From: Blattamonas nauphoetae
Taxonomy: Eukaryota; Preaxostyla; Oxymonadida
Direction: 5' to 3'
Assembly: GCA_033064195.1 (NCBI GenBank)
Contig: JARBJD010000011.1
Coordinates: 124,001 to 188,000, forward strand
Length of the DNA: 64,000 nucleotides
Shown in pieces: positions 56,124 through 64,000 of this stretch. The position numbers and the translations under genes are program-made. The notes under the pieces are model-generated. The model did not search any database. It was not told the DNA's origin and was given only the letters and a program-made list of their open reading frames with translations. Every line of letters starts with the position of its first letter. The first letter of the stretch is position 1.

Positions 56124-57374
56124 ATGAGTGAGAGAACAGAAAATACCATTATAGCTCCATCAGCGGAGCAGATGGCATCGAACCTCAACGCTATGTTCGA
56201 CATAAAGACGGAGTTTGTTCGTTTTCTTGCGGCTTGGAGGGACGATGATAATGACGTTCTGGAGAAGTTCAAGGGTTTCTCGGCTCCCGGGGACCTCACA
56301 CCATACGCGAACATGTTGTTCCACATGGTAAGAATCTTCTCAAAACACATAGATCTCGCCGGGCGACAAGATTCGTCTGTCTGGGAAAGTCTCCTCCCTC
56401 CGGAGGATCAATGGAGGGTGGAGGTTCCCAGGTTTGGTGAAGCGGTTGTACAGCCTCACCTCCACAATACCTTTCGATCATTATCTCCCGCACCGGTTAC
56501 TCCACGGGGGATAACGCCAGAGGTATTTCGGAACTTGGATCATCATCAGGCGGTGATATGGCCCACTGACCCTCAGCATCCTGTGGAGATCGGGCAAGGA
56601 CATCCCAACCCCTTGATGGAGGGTATAAACGATCGGGAAGCGAGGGCGGAGGCTCTCACTGACACCGCCCACCTCCTCCCGGAATTTCAATGGGAGGAAG
56701 GTGAGGAGAACGAACTCAAGGAGAGGATGACAAGTATTCCGGATGTGAAGTTTTATCCGGACACAGTTTCGAAATTACAAAGTGACAAGGGTAAGAATCA
56801 CCTCAACAGGTCATTGCACCAACTGGAAGCAGATTCTTTCCATCTGGTCAAATTGGGGGTTGTTTCTTTCCGAAAATCGGACTCGGTTGAGGAACTTGCG
56901 AGATCGATCGAACTAATGACCTTGAAGGCGTCGGAGATCACGAAATCGATAAACGATGTCAGGATTACACACCTACTCGCATTGCCAGCAGAAGAGGAGG
57001 GCGACGCAGCACGGAAGGAGTCAGAGCAGAGACAGGAGAAGAGGATCGAAGCTTTAATTGAAAAGCGGGACAAAGCTCGATTGCAAAGTCAACAGATCCG
57101 TTCCGCGACGCGCCGCTTTTTTCGTCCGGGCCCCGATCAGGGGCATCAAGGACTCGATCCACGACAACGACAGACCAGACCATTCAGCAATTTCCAACAA
57201 CAGAGACAGCCACACCCGCGGTATCCTCCATCAGCACAAGGACCATGGTCGCAGGGAGGCTCATACGGAGGAGCCCGCAACACATCGTCCAGGCGGGGTC
57301 ACACACCCTCGAACCCACCGAACAGGTTTCAGCCTCACCTACAGCCGAGGCAGGGTTCCCAGCGCCGGAACTAG
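56124..57374 (+). other. Gag-like part of the DIRS-type element
   Basis: About 416 codons. Charged helical region followed by an Arg/Gln/Pro-rich tail, as is common for nucleic-acid-binding Gag-like proteins of DIRS elements. Overlaps the next part, which is usual in the family. Confidence 0.6.
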
Positions 57375-59309
57375 GAAAGGATCGTCGATATCCACAGATT
57401 GGAGGGAGGACCAGACATTTTTGGCGAGCGTGGGAAGAATATGGCCTCGGGTCGGTGATTCGGAAGGGATTCAGCATCGATTGGAGGGATGGGGAGGTTC
57501 CGACTTTCAGAAGTACTCCCTTCGAGTTGCGTCTCTCCGGGAGAGAAGAGGAGGGCTTGGCAGAAGTCATCAAGAAGGAGCTCGCGGATGGAGTGATCAA
57601 GGAGGTGGCGAGAGACACAATCAAGTGCTGGAACCCAACGTTTGTTATTCAGAAAGGCGACGGGAGTTGGAGGAGAATATTGGATTGCCGGCAAATCAAC
57701 AGCAGCGTAATGCAGGAACACTTCAAGATGGAAGGATACTCAGCTGTGGCTCACATGTTGGAGGAGGGGTTGTGGATATGCAAGCTGGATCTGGCGCATG
57801 CATATCTTCACATCGCCCTCAGTCCGCGAGAACATCTTTACTTCGGATTTCAGCACAGGGGGGAGAACATACGTGCAGCAGACGATGTGTTTCGGGTTGA
57901 CTTCGGCCCCAAGGCAATTCACAAAACTCGTGAGACCGGTGGTAGCAAAGTTCAGGAGACAATTTCCCATACTGGCCTACCTGGACGATTTCATCGTCAT
58001 GGGCCAGTCAAAGGAGGCGGCGGAGGAGAATGTAGAACGGGTGAGAGCAGAACTCGAAAAACTAGGCTTCACAATCAATTTGGAGAAGTCTGTATTCACA
58101 GCGAGCCAGCGGGTGCAATTCTTAGGGCTGGAATGGAATTCAGTAGCCAGGACAGTCGGAGTGGGGGCAGAGAAACGGAAACTGGTTCTGGAAGCAGTGA
58201 GGGAGAGATTGAGGCAAGCCGGGAAAGATGGAGAAGTCAGAGTCAAAACGATGGCATCGTTGATCGGCAAATTGCAGGCGATGGCCTTTGCGGACAGTAT
58301 GGTTCATTTCAAGACTCGTCATCTTGTCGATTGGAAGGAGTCTCTTGTGTCCAAACACGGTTGGAACGCAAGAGGGAAGCTCGGCCTGGCGGAAGTCGAA
58401 GAGCTGAGATGGTGGAAAACAAGGCTGGCGATGAAGATGGAGCGTACGATCCAACAGTTCGACCATCTTGTTACCATGGTCTCAGACGCCAGCGAATGGG
58501 GACTCGGGGTAATTTGGGAGAGAAGGGATGGCGAGAAACAGAGTTGGCAACGCAGATTCGATGCCGGCGAGACAACGTGGTCGAGCAATCGAAGGGAAGC
58601 CGAGGCGATCTTGGAGGGCTTCGAGGAGGGGGTTAAAAGAGGTATGATCAGGAATGGAGAAGACGTTCTTGTCAGATCAGACAATATGGCAGCGGTTGCC
58701 AACATCAATCGGAGGAACTGCGCGGTTTCACTCCTCCCACAGTTTTGTGCACTGTTTCAACAGGCGGACAGCGCACGGAGCAGAATTTGGGCCGAACACA
58801 TAGCGGGCAAGGAGAACGTAGTGGCAGACAGACTCTCGCGGATGCGAGATGCCACGGACTACGCCCTGAAACCGGAGATCTTCAGATGGATCATCCGGGA
58901 GTTCAAGATCTTGCCGAGCGTAGACGCCTTCGCGTCGGCACAGAACAGGAAAGTCAGAAGATTCTGGTCGCTGACTCAGGAAAGCGGGTCGGCGGGGACA
59001 AACGCGATGCTCCAAGACTGGAACGGAGAGTCGTGCGTTTTCGCCTTCCCCCCGATTCCCCTCATCCAGAGAGTACTACTGAAATGGAAGAAGAGCACCA
59101 CTCACCTCATCCTGGTGATTCCAGATTGGAGCACGATTCCGGGCAGAGACGTGTTGGAGCAAGAAGCACTCAAGACACTATCACTGGGAAGGACAGAGGA
59201 AGTGACGACGATCGGCCCAGGCCTAGAAGCGAGCAGGAGCTCGCGCCCACCAGGTCTCCTCCGAGCATTCTTGCTGGGGAGATCTGGGAGGGACTCACAG
59301 ACATGTTAG
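57245..59309 (+). other. Reverse transcriptase and RNase H part of the DIRS-type element
   Basis: Reverse transcriptase signatures, including the YLDDF catalytic box and KLDLAHAYLHI, are followed by an RNase H-like region (SDASEWGLG, DNMAAVANIN). This order matches DIRS elements. Confidence 0.85.
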
Positions 59310-60445
59310 GGATGGAGGAAGACACGATGCTTTGGATCCTCGCGGGAATCAGTGAGGCTACTGTACGCCAATATGCCGCATCTATAAGGAAGTGGATCGA
59401 GGAGGAATATCAAGCGAAGAGAGATTGGACAGCACTCAACCCTGTGCAGGTCTCGAATTTCCTCTCTCGGTGGATGAGGAGGACTAAATCCCCAAACACA
59501 ACCTCGATTGCGCGGAGCGCTCTATCTTTCCTTTCCCAGCTGCTGGGAAAAGGCCAGGTCGGTACCTCGCTCACGGTCACAGCGACTATGCGGGGAATTC
59601 GCCGAGTGAACCCACAGAAACCAAAATATTCAGACATTTGGGACGCCAGGATCATGGAGAAGGAAGTTTTGAGGAGATGGACTGACAGGGACACGCTAGG
59701 CGATGACGAGATCAGGACTGCGCTCGCCGTCACCCTCATCCTTCAACATGCGCTTCGTTTCACGGAAATGAGCCGAATCAATCGAGAGACTGTCAGGATC
59801 GATCAGGAGAATGACGAGATCAGCTTCATCACCAGACTGAAAACTGGCGACGGGGAGGAAACGGTGACGCTGAAAGAGAGCCATCTGACCGAAGGGTTGA
59901 GAGCAAGGGATTGGATTTCGCTATTGGACGGAAGGAGGGAGGTCGAATGGGGGGGACAATTACTCGGGGATCTCGACAGGTCGTTATCAGCGGGGGAGAT
60001 CGCCTCCAGAATTAAACTGCTCATGGGCACGATTGGGTTGGACAGTTCGAAGTACGGTCCGTACTCCCTTAAACACGCGGGAAGATCGAGGAACAGATTG
60101 ATTGGGATGAGCGACGGGGACAACGCTCGACAGGCAAGACTCTCCTCGAGGACAAACACCCTCCAACGATTCTATATCAAGCAGTCATCACCTCCCAACG
60201 GACTCAAACTTTCTTCATCCCGAACAGAGAAAGCCATTCGTCGACAATCACTGAAGAGTGATTCCGACAATGGTTTCGAAAGAAGGGATGAAGAAAGTTT
60301 CCTGCCGCCACCCGCCCCAGCAACTCGACAATCGGAACGACTTAAAATAAGGAAACTTTCTTCCCCTCTTTCGAAATCCTCCCAACGGAGTAACAAAGGG
60401 GGGATCACTTCACGGAACCAAAACTCCAATAAAGCCAAAAAGTAA
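58745..60445 (+). other. Tyrosine recombinase part of the DIRS-type element
   Basis: Overlaps the RNase H region. The C-terminal half has tyrosine-recombinase features: an Arg-bearing helix (LILQHALRFTEMSRIN) and a C-terminal H-x-x-R region with a following Tyr (LKHAGRSRNRL, RFYIKQ). DIRS elements use this enzyme instead of an integrase. Confidence 0.8.
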
Positions 60446-60666
60446 CTCATTCTTTCTTCATTTAAGATCAATTCACAGGAAAATTACTCAAACTTTCTTC
60501 ATCCCTTCTTTCGAAACCATTGTCGGAAAATTTCCTTATCCATATCGGGGACGATGCTTCGTTGCTTTTTTCACTTTTCCACCACAATTTCTCAATAAAC
60601 CTATTATTTTTCCACTTTTTCCAAACAACTTAGTGAGAACAAAACATTATACGTGCTCCATGGACG

Positions 60667-60752
60667 AGATCTGTGTATATCCGACAGATCTGTGTGTATA
60701 CCAAATTTAGATCTGTGCGTATACAAAATCAGATCTGTCTCTATACATACCC
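60667..60752 (-). repeat. Right terminal inverted repeat of the 15.3-kb element
   Basis: Reverse complement of the left terminal repeat. It is followed at once by the second copy of the 9-bp duplication GTGTTGATC. Confidence 0.9.
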
Positions 60753-60761
60753 GTGTTGATC

Positions 60762-60979
60762 GTGATTGTGTTCGGAGTTGGCTGTGTGATAGGTTGGAGA
60801 AGAGGCTGTGAGGCGACAGGAGAGGCAGATGTGTGTCGAAGAGAGCCTGTTCTTCGAATGGTTGAGTTTCGGTTGTACGAGAACTGAGGGTCGGTGAAGA
60901 ATGTTAAGAAAAACATTTGTCAATCTCCACATTCAACGGAATTAGAAGGTAGAGTGTCGAAATCTTGGATTTTTTGGCT
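60762..60979 (-). pseudogene. 5' part of the disrupted host coiled-coil gene
   Basis: The minus strand, after removing a 31-nt GT-AG intron (60914-60884), reads LYLLIPLNVEIDKFSYNRNS, then SLRHTSASPVASQPLLQPIT and PNTITINT. This runs straight into HPSVDSASSLSPRLP at 45469 downward when the 15.3-kb element and one 9-bp duplication are left out. No start codon is evident, so more exons may lie upstream (higher coordinates), or the gene is decayed. Confidence 0.55.
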
Positions 60980-61142
60980 GATGAGTGATATTAGAATTCG
61001 TTGGGATAAAAAAGGCTGCATTTCCGGGGTACAGCGAAGCCTGCTGGTTCCAACTTTTGCCTGGTCTGATCCCCGCCAGTATTTGTATTTACACTTCACA
61101 AAGATCGTTCTTTTCCTTGTTTCTTTTGATAATTCACTAATA

Positions 61143-61184
61143 GTCTTCACAGCCCCCCGCTTAAAAGCGGGGGGCTGTGAAGAC
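61143..61184. repeat. Perfect 42-bp palindrome
   Basis: Two 20-bp arms (GTCTTCACAGCCCCCCGCTT and its exact complement) around a 2-bp AA centre. The stem contains a C6/G6 block. A cruciform or very stable RNA hairpin is possible. Function unknown. Confidence 0.9.
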
Positions 61185-61264
61185 GACCAGACATTCTGAA
61201 AAAGTGACGGAAAAGAAAGATCGGGTGAAGTGTGAATAAACTTGTACAACATACATATACGATC

Positions 61265-61339
61265 GGATGCACGTGTGGTGCAAGGGTTGCACCCCCGCGT
61301 GGAAAGCTGAGGACGCGGGTTCAAATCCCGCTGCGTCCA
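61265..61339 (+). tRNA. tRNA-like sequence (degenerate tRNA or tRNA-derived SINE head)
   Basis: Acceptor ends GGATGCA and TGCGTCC pair (one G-U). A perfect A box (TGGTGCAAGGG) and a good B box within the T-arm (GCGGGTTCAAATCCCGC) are present, and T-runs follow. The anticodon arm pairs poorly: placing T33 before GGA leaves two mismatches, and a serine tRNA should have a long variable arm. The A box is also shifted by about four bases. Pol III transcription is plausible; decoding is doubtful. Confidence 0.45.
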
Positions 61340-61631
61340 ACTTTTTGCCTTTTTTTTCGAAAAAAATTACTACCAACAGGCTTCGGTGTACCGGCATTTC
61401 CGCTCTGAAATAGGTGCAATTACGATCGAGAAGAGATAGTGTCCATTTCGATGATTGGAATGTGAAAGGGCTGGATGAAGTATGTGATAAGGACCGAATC
61501 AATCCGAACAGCAGGCTTTCTCGATGGAGTTGTTGTGTGAGCGACTTGGTAGCACATCTTCACAATCTCCATTTCAGATCTGAGCGTGATCAAGATATCT
61601 ATTCTATACCCATTATAAGAAATAGGAAAAT
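61340..61631. other. No gene seen
   Basis: T-rich stretch after the tRNA-like sequence, then unremarkable DNA without a supported frame. Confidence 0.3.
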
Positions 61632-61853
61632 ATGAGGGTAAAAACAATGGAGAGGCATACTGGCATCGTGAATCTTTCATATCTCATTTCATTCGGAGCA
61701 GTTCAGGTCTGGATTTTCGCAAGTCATCCATTCCAGACTAATGAAAAGAAAAACACGTATAAGATGGCAAAAACAATGGAAACGCACACTGATATTGTGA
61801 GATTTGCATCTATCAAATCAGTTTGGAGTCATGGACAGAGAAGAGGAGAGTGA
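61632..61853 (+). pseudogene. WD40-repeat-like debris
   Basis: A 73-codon frame with two spaced 'KTME-x-HT-x-IV' segments (KTMERHTGIVNLS and KTMETHTDIVRFA) and a VQVWIF strand between them, the pattern of WD repeats (GH...V...W). Too degraded and short to be a functional gene. Confidence 0.35.
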
Positions 61854-62280
61854 ATGATGAGTCGAGCAGGTCTCCACAAATTTTGGTATGTTGGAGACAA
61901 AAACACATAATAACCGGCCATACAACGTGATGAATGGATTACTGAGTTCAAATCACGGTATGACAGATCCTGAAACAAAATATCAGACGAGAACATCTTG
62001 AGATGGGCAAGTTGATCAGATCATTGGACAGGACAGGACAAAGACATGTCCTGTTTTGAGAAATGTACAGAAATTGGATGAACTAATTAAGAGAAAGCGA
62101 GCGTGTGAAGATAAGGGGCTTGTCTGATTGATCCTCTACTCTGTCATTTCTTGGGCCGATCGTCGTTGAAACTCCGAATTCGGAGTTTGAAGGACAGAAC
62201 CCCTGAAGCTCGTAATTCGTCAACAAACATGTTTTCTCGCACTTTTACGTCCTTTTTAGCGTCCACTTCATCACCCAAAT
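61854..62280. other. No gene seen
   Basis: 427 bp of non-coding DNA. Only a short GGACAGGACAGGACA run near 62026 stands out. Confidence 0.3.
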
Positions 62281-62879
62281 TATAGTGGTGTCACCAATAC
62301 GTTCCATGTCAACAATTCGTGCTTTTTTCTGGAATTATCACTTTTTGTCAAACTAAGAAAAAAATAAAATTTTAGAATTTTCTTCCCACTGGATCCCGAG
62401 AAAACCGGACAATAGCTCTTTTCAACCACTTTTTTCATGTGTTCTCGTCATAACTTCACAACCTGTGAACCGATTTTGATGAAATTTTCCACAGAAACGA
62501 TTTTTTGATGAAACGAACAATCAGAAAAAAATTTGGGAAAAAAAGGATGGGTATCTGGGAAGATATGAAAAAAGGCTGTTTTTCGCCCAGAAAAATTTCA
62601 TGGGAAAAAATTTTTATTTTTTTGAGCGTCTTTTATCGATATGTTTACGAAAATAATGCTTTTTCTTCGGTCTCAAACGGATGTCTGGTTATGGAAAAAT
62701 GATCGTCAGAAGTTTGGTAAAAGTGTGGCGTTTCGCTGTATAACGTATTTTGAGGTTTTCTCGGGATTCAGTGGGAGGAAAAGTCTAAAATTTTACTTTT
62801 TTCTTAGTCTGACCAAAAGTGATAATTCCAGAAAAAAGCACGAATTGTTGACATGGAACTCATTGGTGACGCCACTATA
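62281..62879. mobile_element. MITE-like element, copy 1
   Basis: About 600 bp with long imperfect inverted ends (about 125 bp). The ends read TATAGTGGYGTCACCAAT inward, and the interior has AT-rich homopolymers. No open frame. A TA or TATA target site is possible. It abuts a second related copy. Confidence 0.75.
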
Positions 62880-63401
62880 AGAAAAAAATAAATTTTTAGA
62901 ATTCTACTCCCACGCAATCCCGACAAAACCTCAAAATACCCCCTTTTGCCCGTTGAAAAAAATCGTTTTGGCAATATCTCAACAACTAATGTACCGATTT
63001 TGATGAAATTTTTCACAGAAACGTTTTTTTGGTGAAATGAACATTTTGAAAAAAATTTGGAGAAAAAATTCTGGGTATATGGGAAGATAGAAAAAAACCA
63101 TATTTTTCTTGACGAAAACTTCTTAGGAAAAAAAAGGTTTATTTTTTGAGCACTATTTGTCGAGATCTATACGATCACAATGCCTTTTATTTGAGTCAAA
63201 ACGGATGGCTAGTTGTGGAGAAATGAGGGAAAAAAGTTAAGAAAAATGTGTGCTTTCGTAACGTTATAGGTATTTTGAGGTTTTCTCGGGATCGAGCCGG
63301 AGAATAATTCAAAAATTTTTTTTTCGTAGTTTGACCAAAAGTGATAAGTCCAGAAAAAAGCTCCGATTGATGACAGGACACCGATTGGTGACGCCACTAT
63401 T
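62880..63401. mobile_element. MITE-like element, copy 2 (left end truncated)
   Basis: Shares the interior (for example CCGATTTTGATGAAAT and CACAGAAACG) and the right end ATTGGTGACGCCACTAT with copy 1 but lacks about the first 70 bp of the left end. The copies are diverged by many substitutions, so they are not a recent tandem duplication. Confidence 0.65.
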
Positions 63402-63890
63402 ATCATCTGCACCGAACGACAGAACAAAATCCAACGCATCGTCTTCCAGTAGTCCTAAAGTCTCGATATTTGATCACTTCCGTCTGCTTGTCAAATCATA
63501 CTTCATATCTCTGAATGAAACTGTCGAGTCGAGCTTATTTGTTTGGAAGATCAGAGGAAGAATGTGAAGATCCTAATCAATGAATTTGAATGGACAACTT
63601 TAGTCGTGTATACTGATTTTGTGTGTTTTCCATATGGGACAGAATTTTTGACATCATTCAAAAGTCCGAAAACCTACATTCAAAACTTGTCTCCTCTCAT
63701 GGTTGAGAAATGCATCAACCTTTCTCGAGAATTGGTGGATGACATGATTGAACAATCTTTTTGAGAACTTTGATCAAGCTGCGACAAGCGTGGTTAATTG
63801 CGTTTTTTGAATGTTGGTCTTCGGACTTTTGAATGATGTCAAAAATTCTGACCCATATCATACAGCTCGACTAGTTCTGAATTGTAAATA
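63402..63890. other. Possible coding fragment, otherwise empty
   Basis: A 73-codon plus-strand frame (63543-63764) ending VEKCINLSRELVDDMIEQSF and an upstream frame ending ESSLFVWKIRGRM look weakly protein-like. No family recognised and no consistent splice found. Confidence 0.2.
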
Positions 63891-63990
63891 AATTATTCAG
63901 AAATGAACATAATTATTCAGAAATGAACAAATTTATTCACGAATGAACAGTGATTTTTCAGAAATGAACAGATTCTTCTGAAATGAATAG
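63891..63990 (+). repeat. Short tandem array of a 20-bp unit
   Basis: Five imperfect units of AATTATTCAGAAATGAACA. The array is close to the window edge and similar in style to the subterminal repeats of the foldback element, so it may be the end of another transposon. Confidence 0.7.
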
Positions 63991-64000
63991 AGATTATTTT

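Larger units (their letters stand above)
55940..60530 (+). mobile_element. DIRS-type (tyrosine-recombinase) retroelement, nearly whole fossil
   Basis: A 4.6-kb element with the DIRS layout: inverted terminal repeats (about 55983-56098 and 60390-60510), an internal complementary region near 60220-60260 that pairs with sequence at the extreme left (about 55940-55982), and overlapping parts for a Gag-like protein, reverse transcriptase with RNase H, and a tyrosine recombinase. Such elements make no target duplication, and none is seen. The parts are still mostly open, so it looks young; it appears close to whole with about one break. It lies inside the 15.3-kb element. Confidence 0.88.
45479..60752. 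mobile_element. 15.3-kb composite DNA transposon (MULE-like by its 9-bp target duplication)
   Basis: The ends are 86-bp inverted repeats differing at three positions, starting GGGTA(G/T)GTATAGAGACAG and containing several AGATCT motifs. They are flanked by a perfect 9-bp duplication GTGTTGATC at 45470-45478 and 60753-60761. A 9-bp duplication is typical of Mutator-like elements, but I see no transposase, so family assignment is tentative and the element is probably non-autonomous. Without the nested insertions its own DNA is only about 3.4 kb and carries the decayed gene at 53088-55004 and a 138-residue open frame. It inserted into a host coiled-coil gene. The near-identity of its ends indicates a fairly recent event. 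Confidence 0.75.

Noticed and set aside
45479-60752. Polinton/Maverick interpretation of the 15.3-kb element
   Set aside because: The size fits, but the target duplication is 9 bp instead of about 6, and I see no protein-primed polymerase, integrase, packaging ATPase or capsid gene.
61161-61502. Minus-strand frame reading GFEPASSAFHAG as a protein
   Set aside because: It is the translation of the tRNA-like sequence, a familiar database artefact, not a gene.

Overview
The window is nuclear DNA of a protist. It most likely comes from an oxymonad-type metamonad (Preaxostyla) similar to Blattamonas. The evidence is: eukaryotic genes packed head to tail with gaps of tens to a few hundred bases; spliceosomal GT-AG introns that are mostly 28-77 nt; TAA, TAG and TGA all used as stops, so the code is standard (Streblomastix, another oxymonad, recodes TAA/TAG); and relics of a beta-helix-type protein family that I remember, without a search, as typical of oxymonad genomes. 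The genus is inference.

Region 1 (1-43420) is a gene-dense housekeeping block. In order: a giant dynein heavy chain on the minus strand whose AAA+ sites look dead; divergent RPB9 only 45 bp away; an F-box protein; a small coiled-coil protein; a 1421-residue transcription factor with a fungal-type Zn2Cys6 cluster; a fused trehalose-6-phosphate synthase/phosphatase; an oversized SF3B3 splicing factor (minus); an unknown four-exon gene (minus); tRNA-Pro(AGG); a redox-dead PDI-like ER protein; and the DNA polymerase epsilon catalytic subunit. Exon structures were rebuilt by eye from conserved motifs, GT-AG borders and frame closure. Each rebuilt coding sequence sums to a whole number of codons; polymerase epsilon does so only after allowing one surplus base in each of two homopolymers.

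Region 2 (43421-60980) is a nest of mobile DNA inside a host coiled-coil gene. A 15.3-kb element (45479-60752) has 86-bp terminal inverted repeats and a 9-bp target duplication, and the host frame resumes exactly when the element and one duplication are left out. Inside it lie a foldback element with 2143-bp near-identical arms, a hAT-like element (8-bp duplication) that landed in one of those arms and carries a 26-bp minisatellite, a decayed gene of unknown function, and a nearly whole DIRS-type tyrosine-recombinase retroelement.

Region 3 (60980-64000) is gene-poor. It holds a perfect 42-bp palindrome, a tRNA-like sequence, WD40-like debris, two adjacent miniature inverted-repeat elements and a short tandem array that runs to the window edge.

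The housekeeping genes do not form one pathway. They span transcription (RPB9, Zn2Cys6 factor), splicing (SF3B3), replication (POLE), ER folding (PDI-like), trehalose metabolism and the cytoskeleton (dynein).
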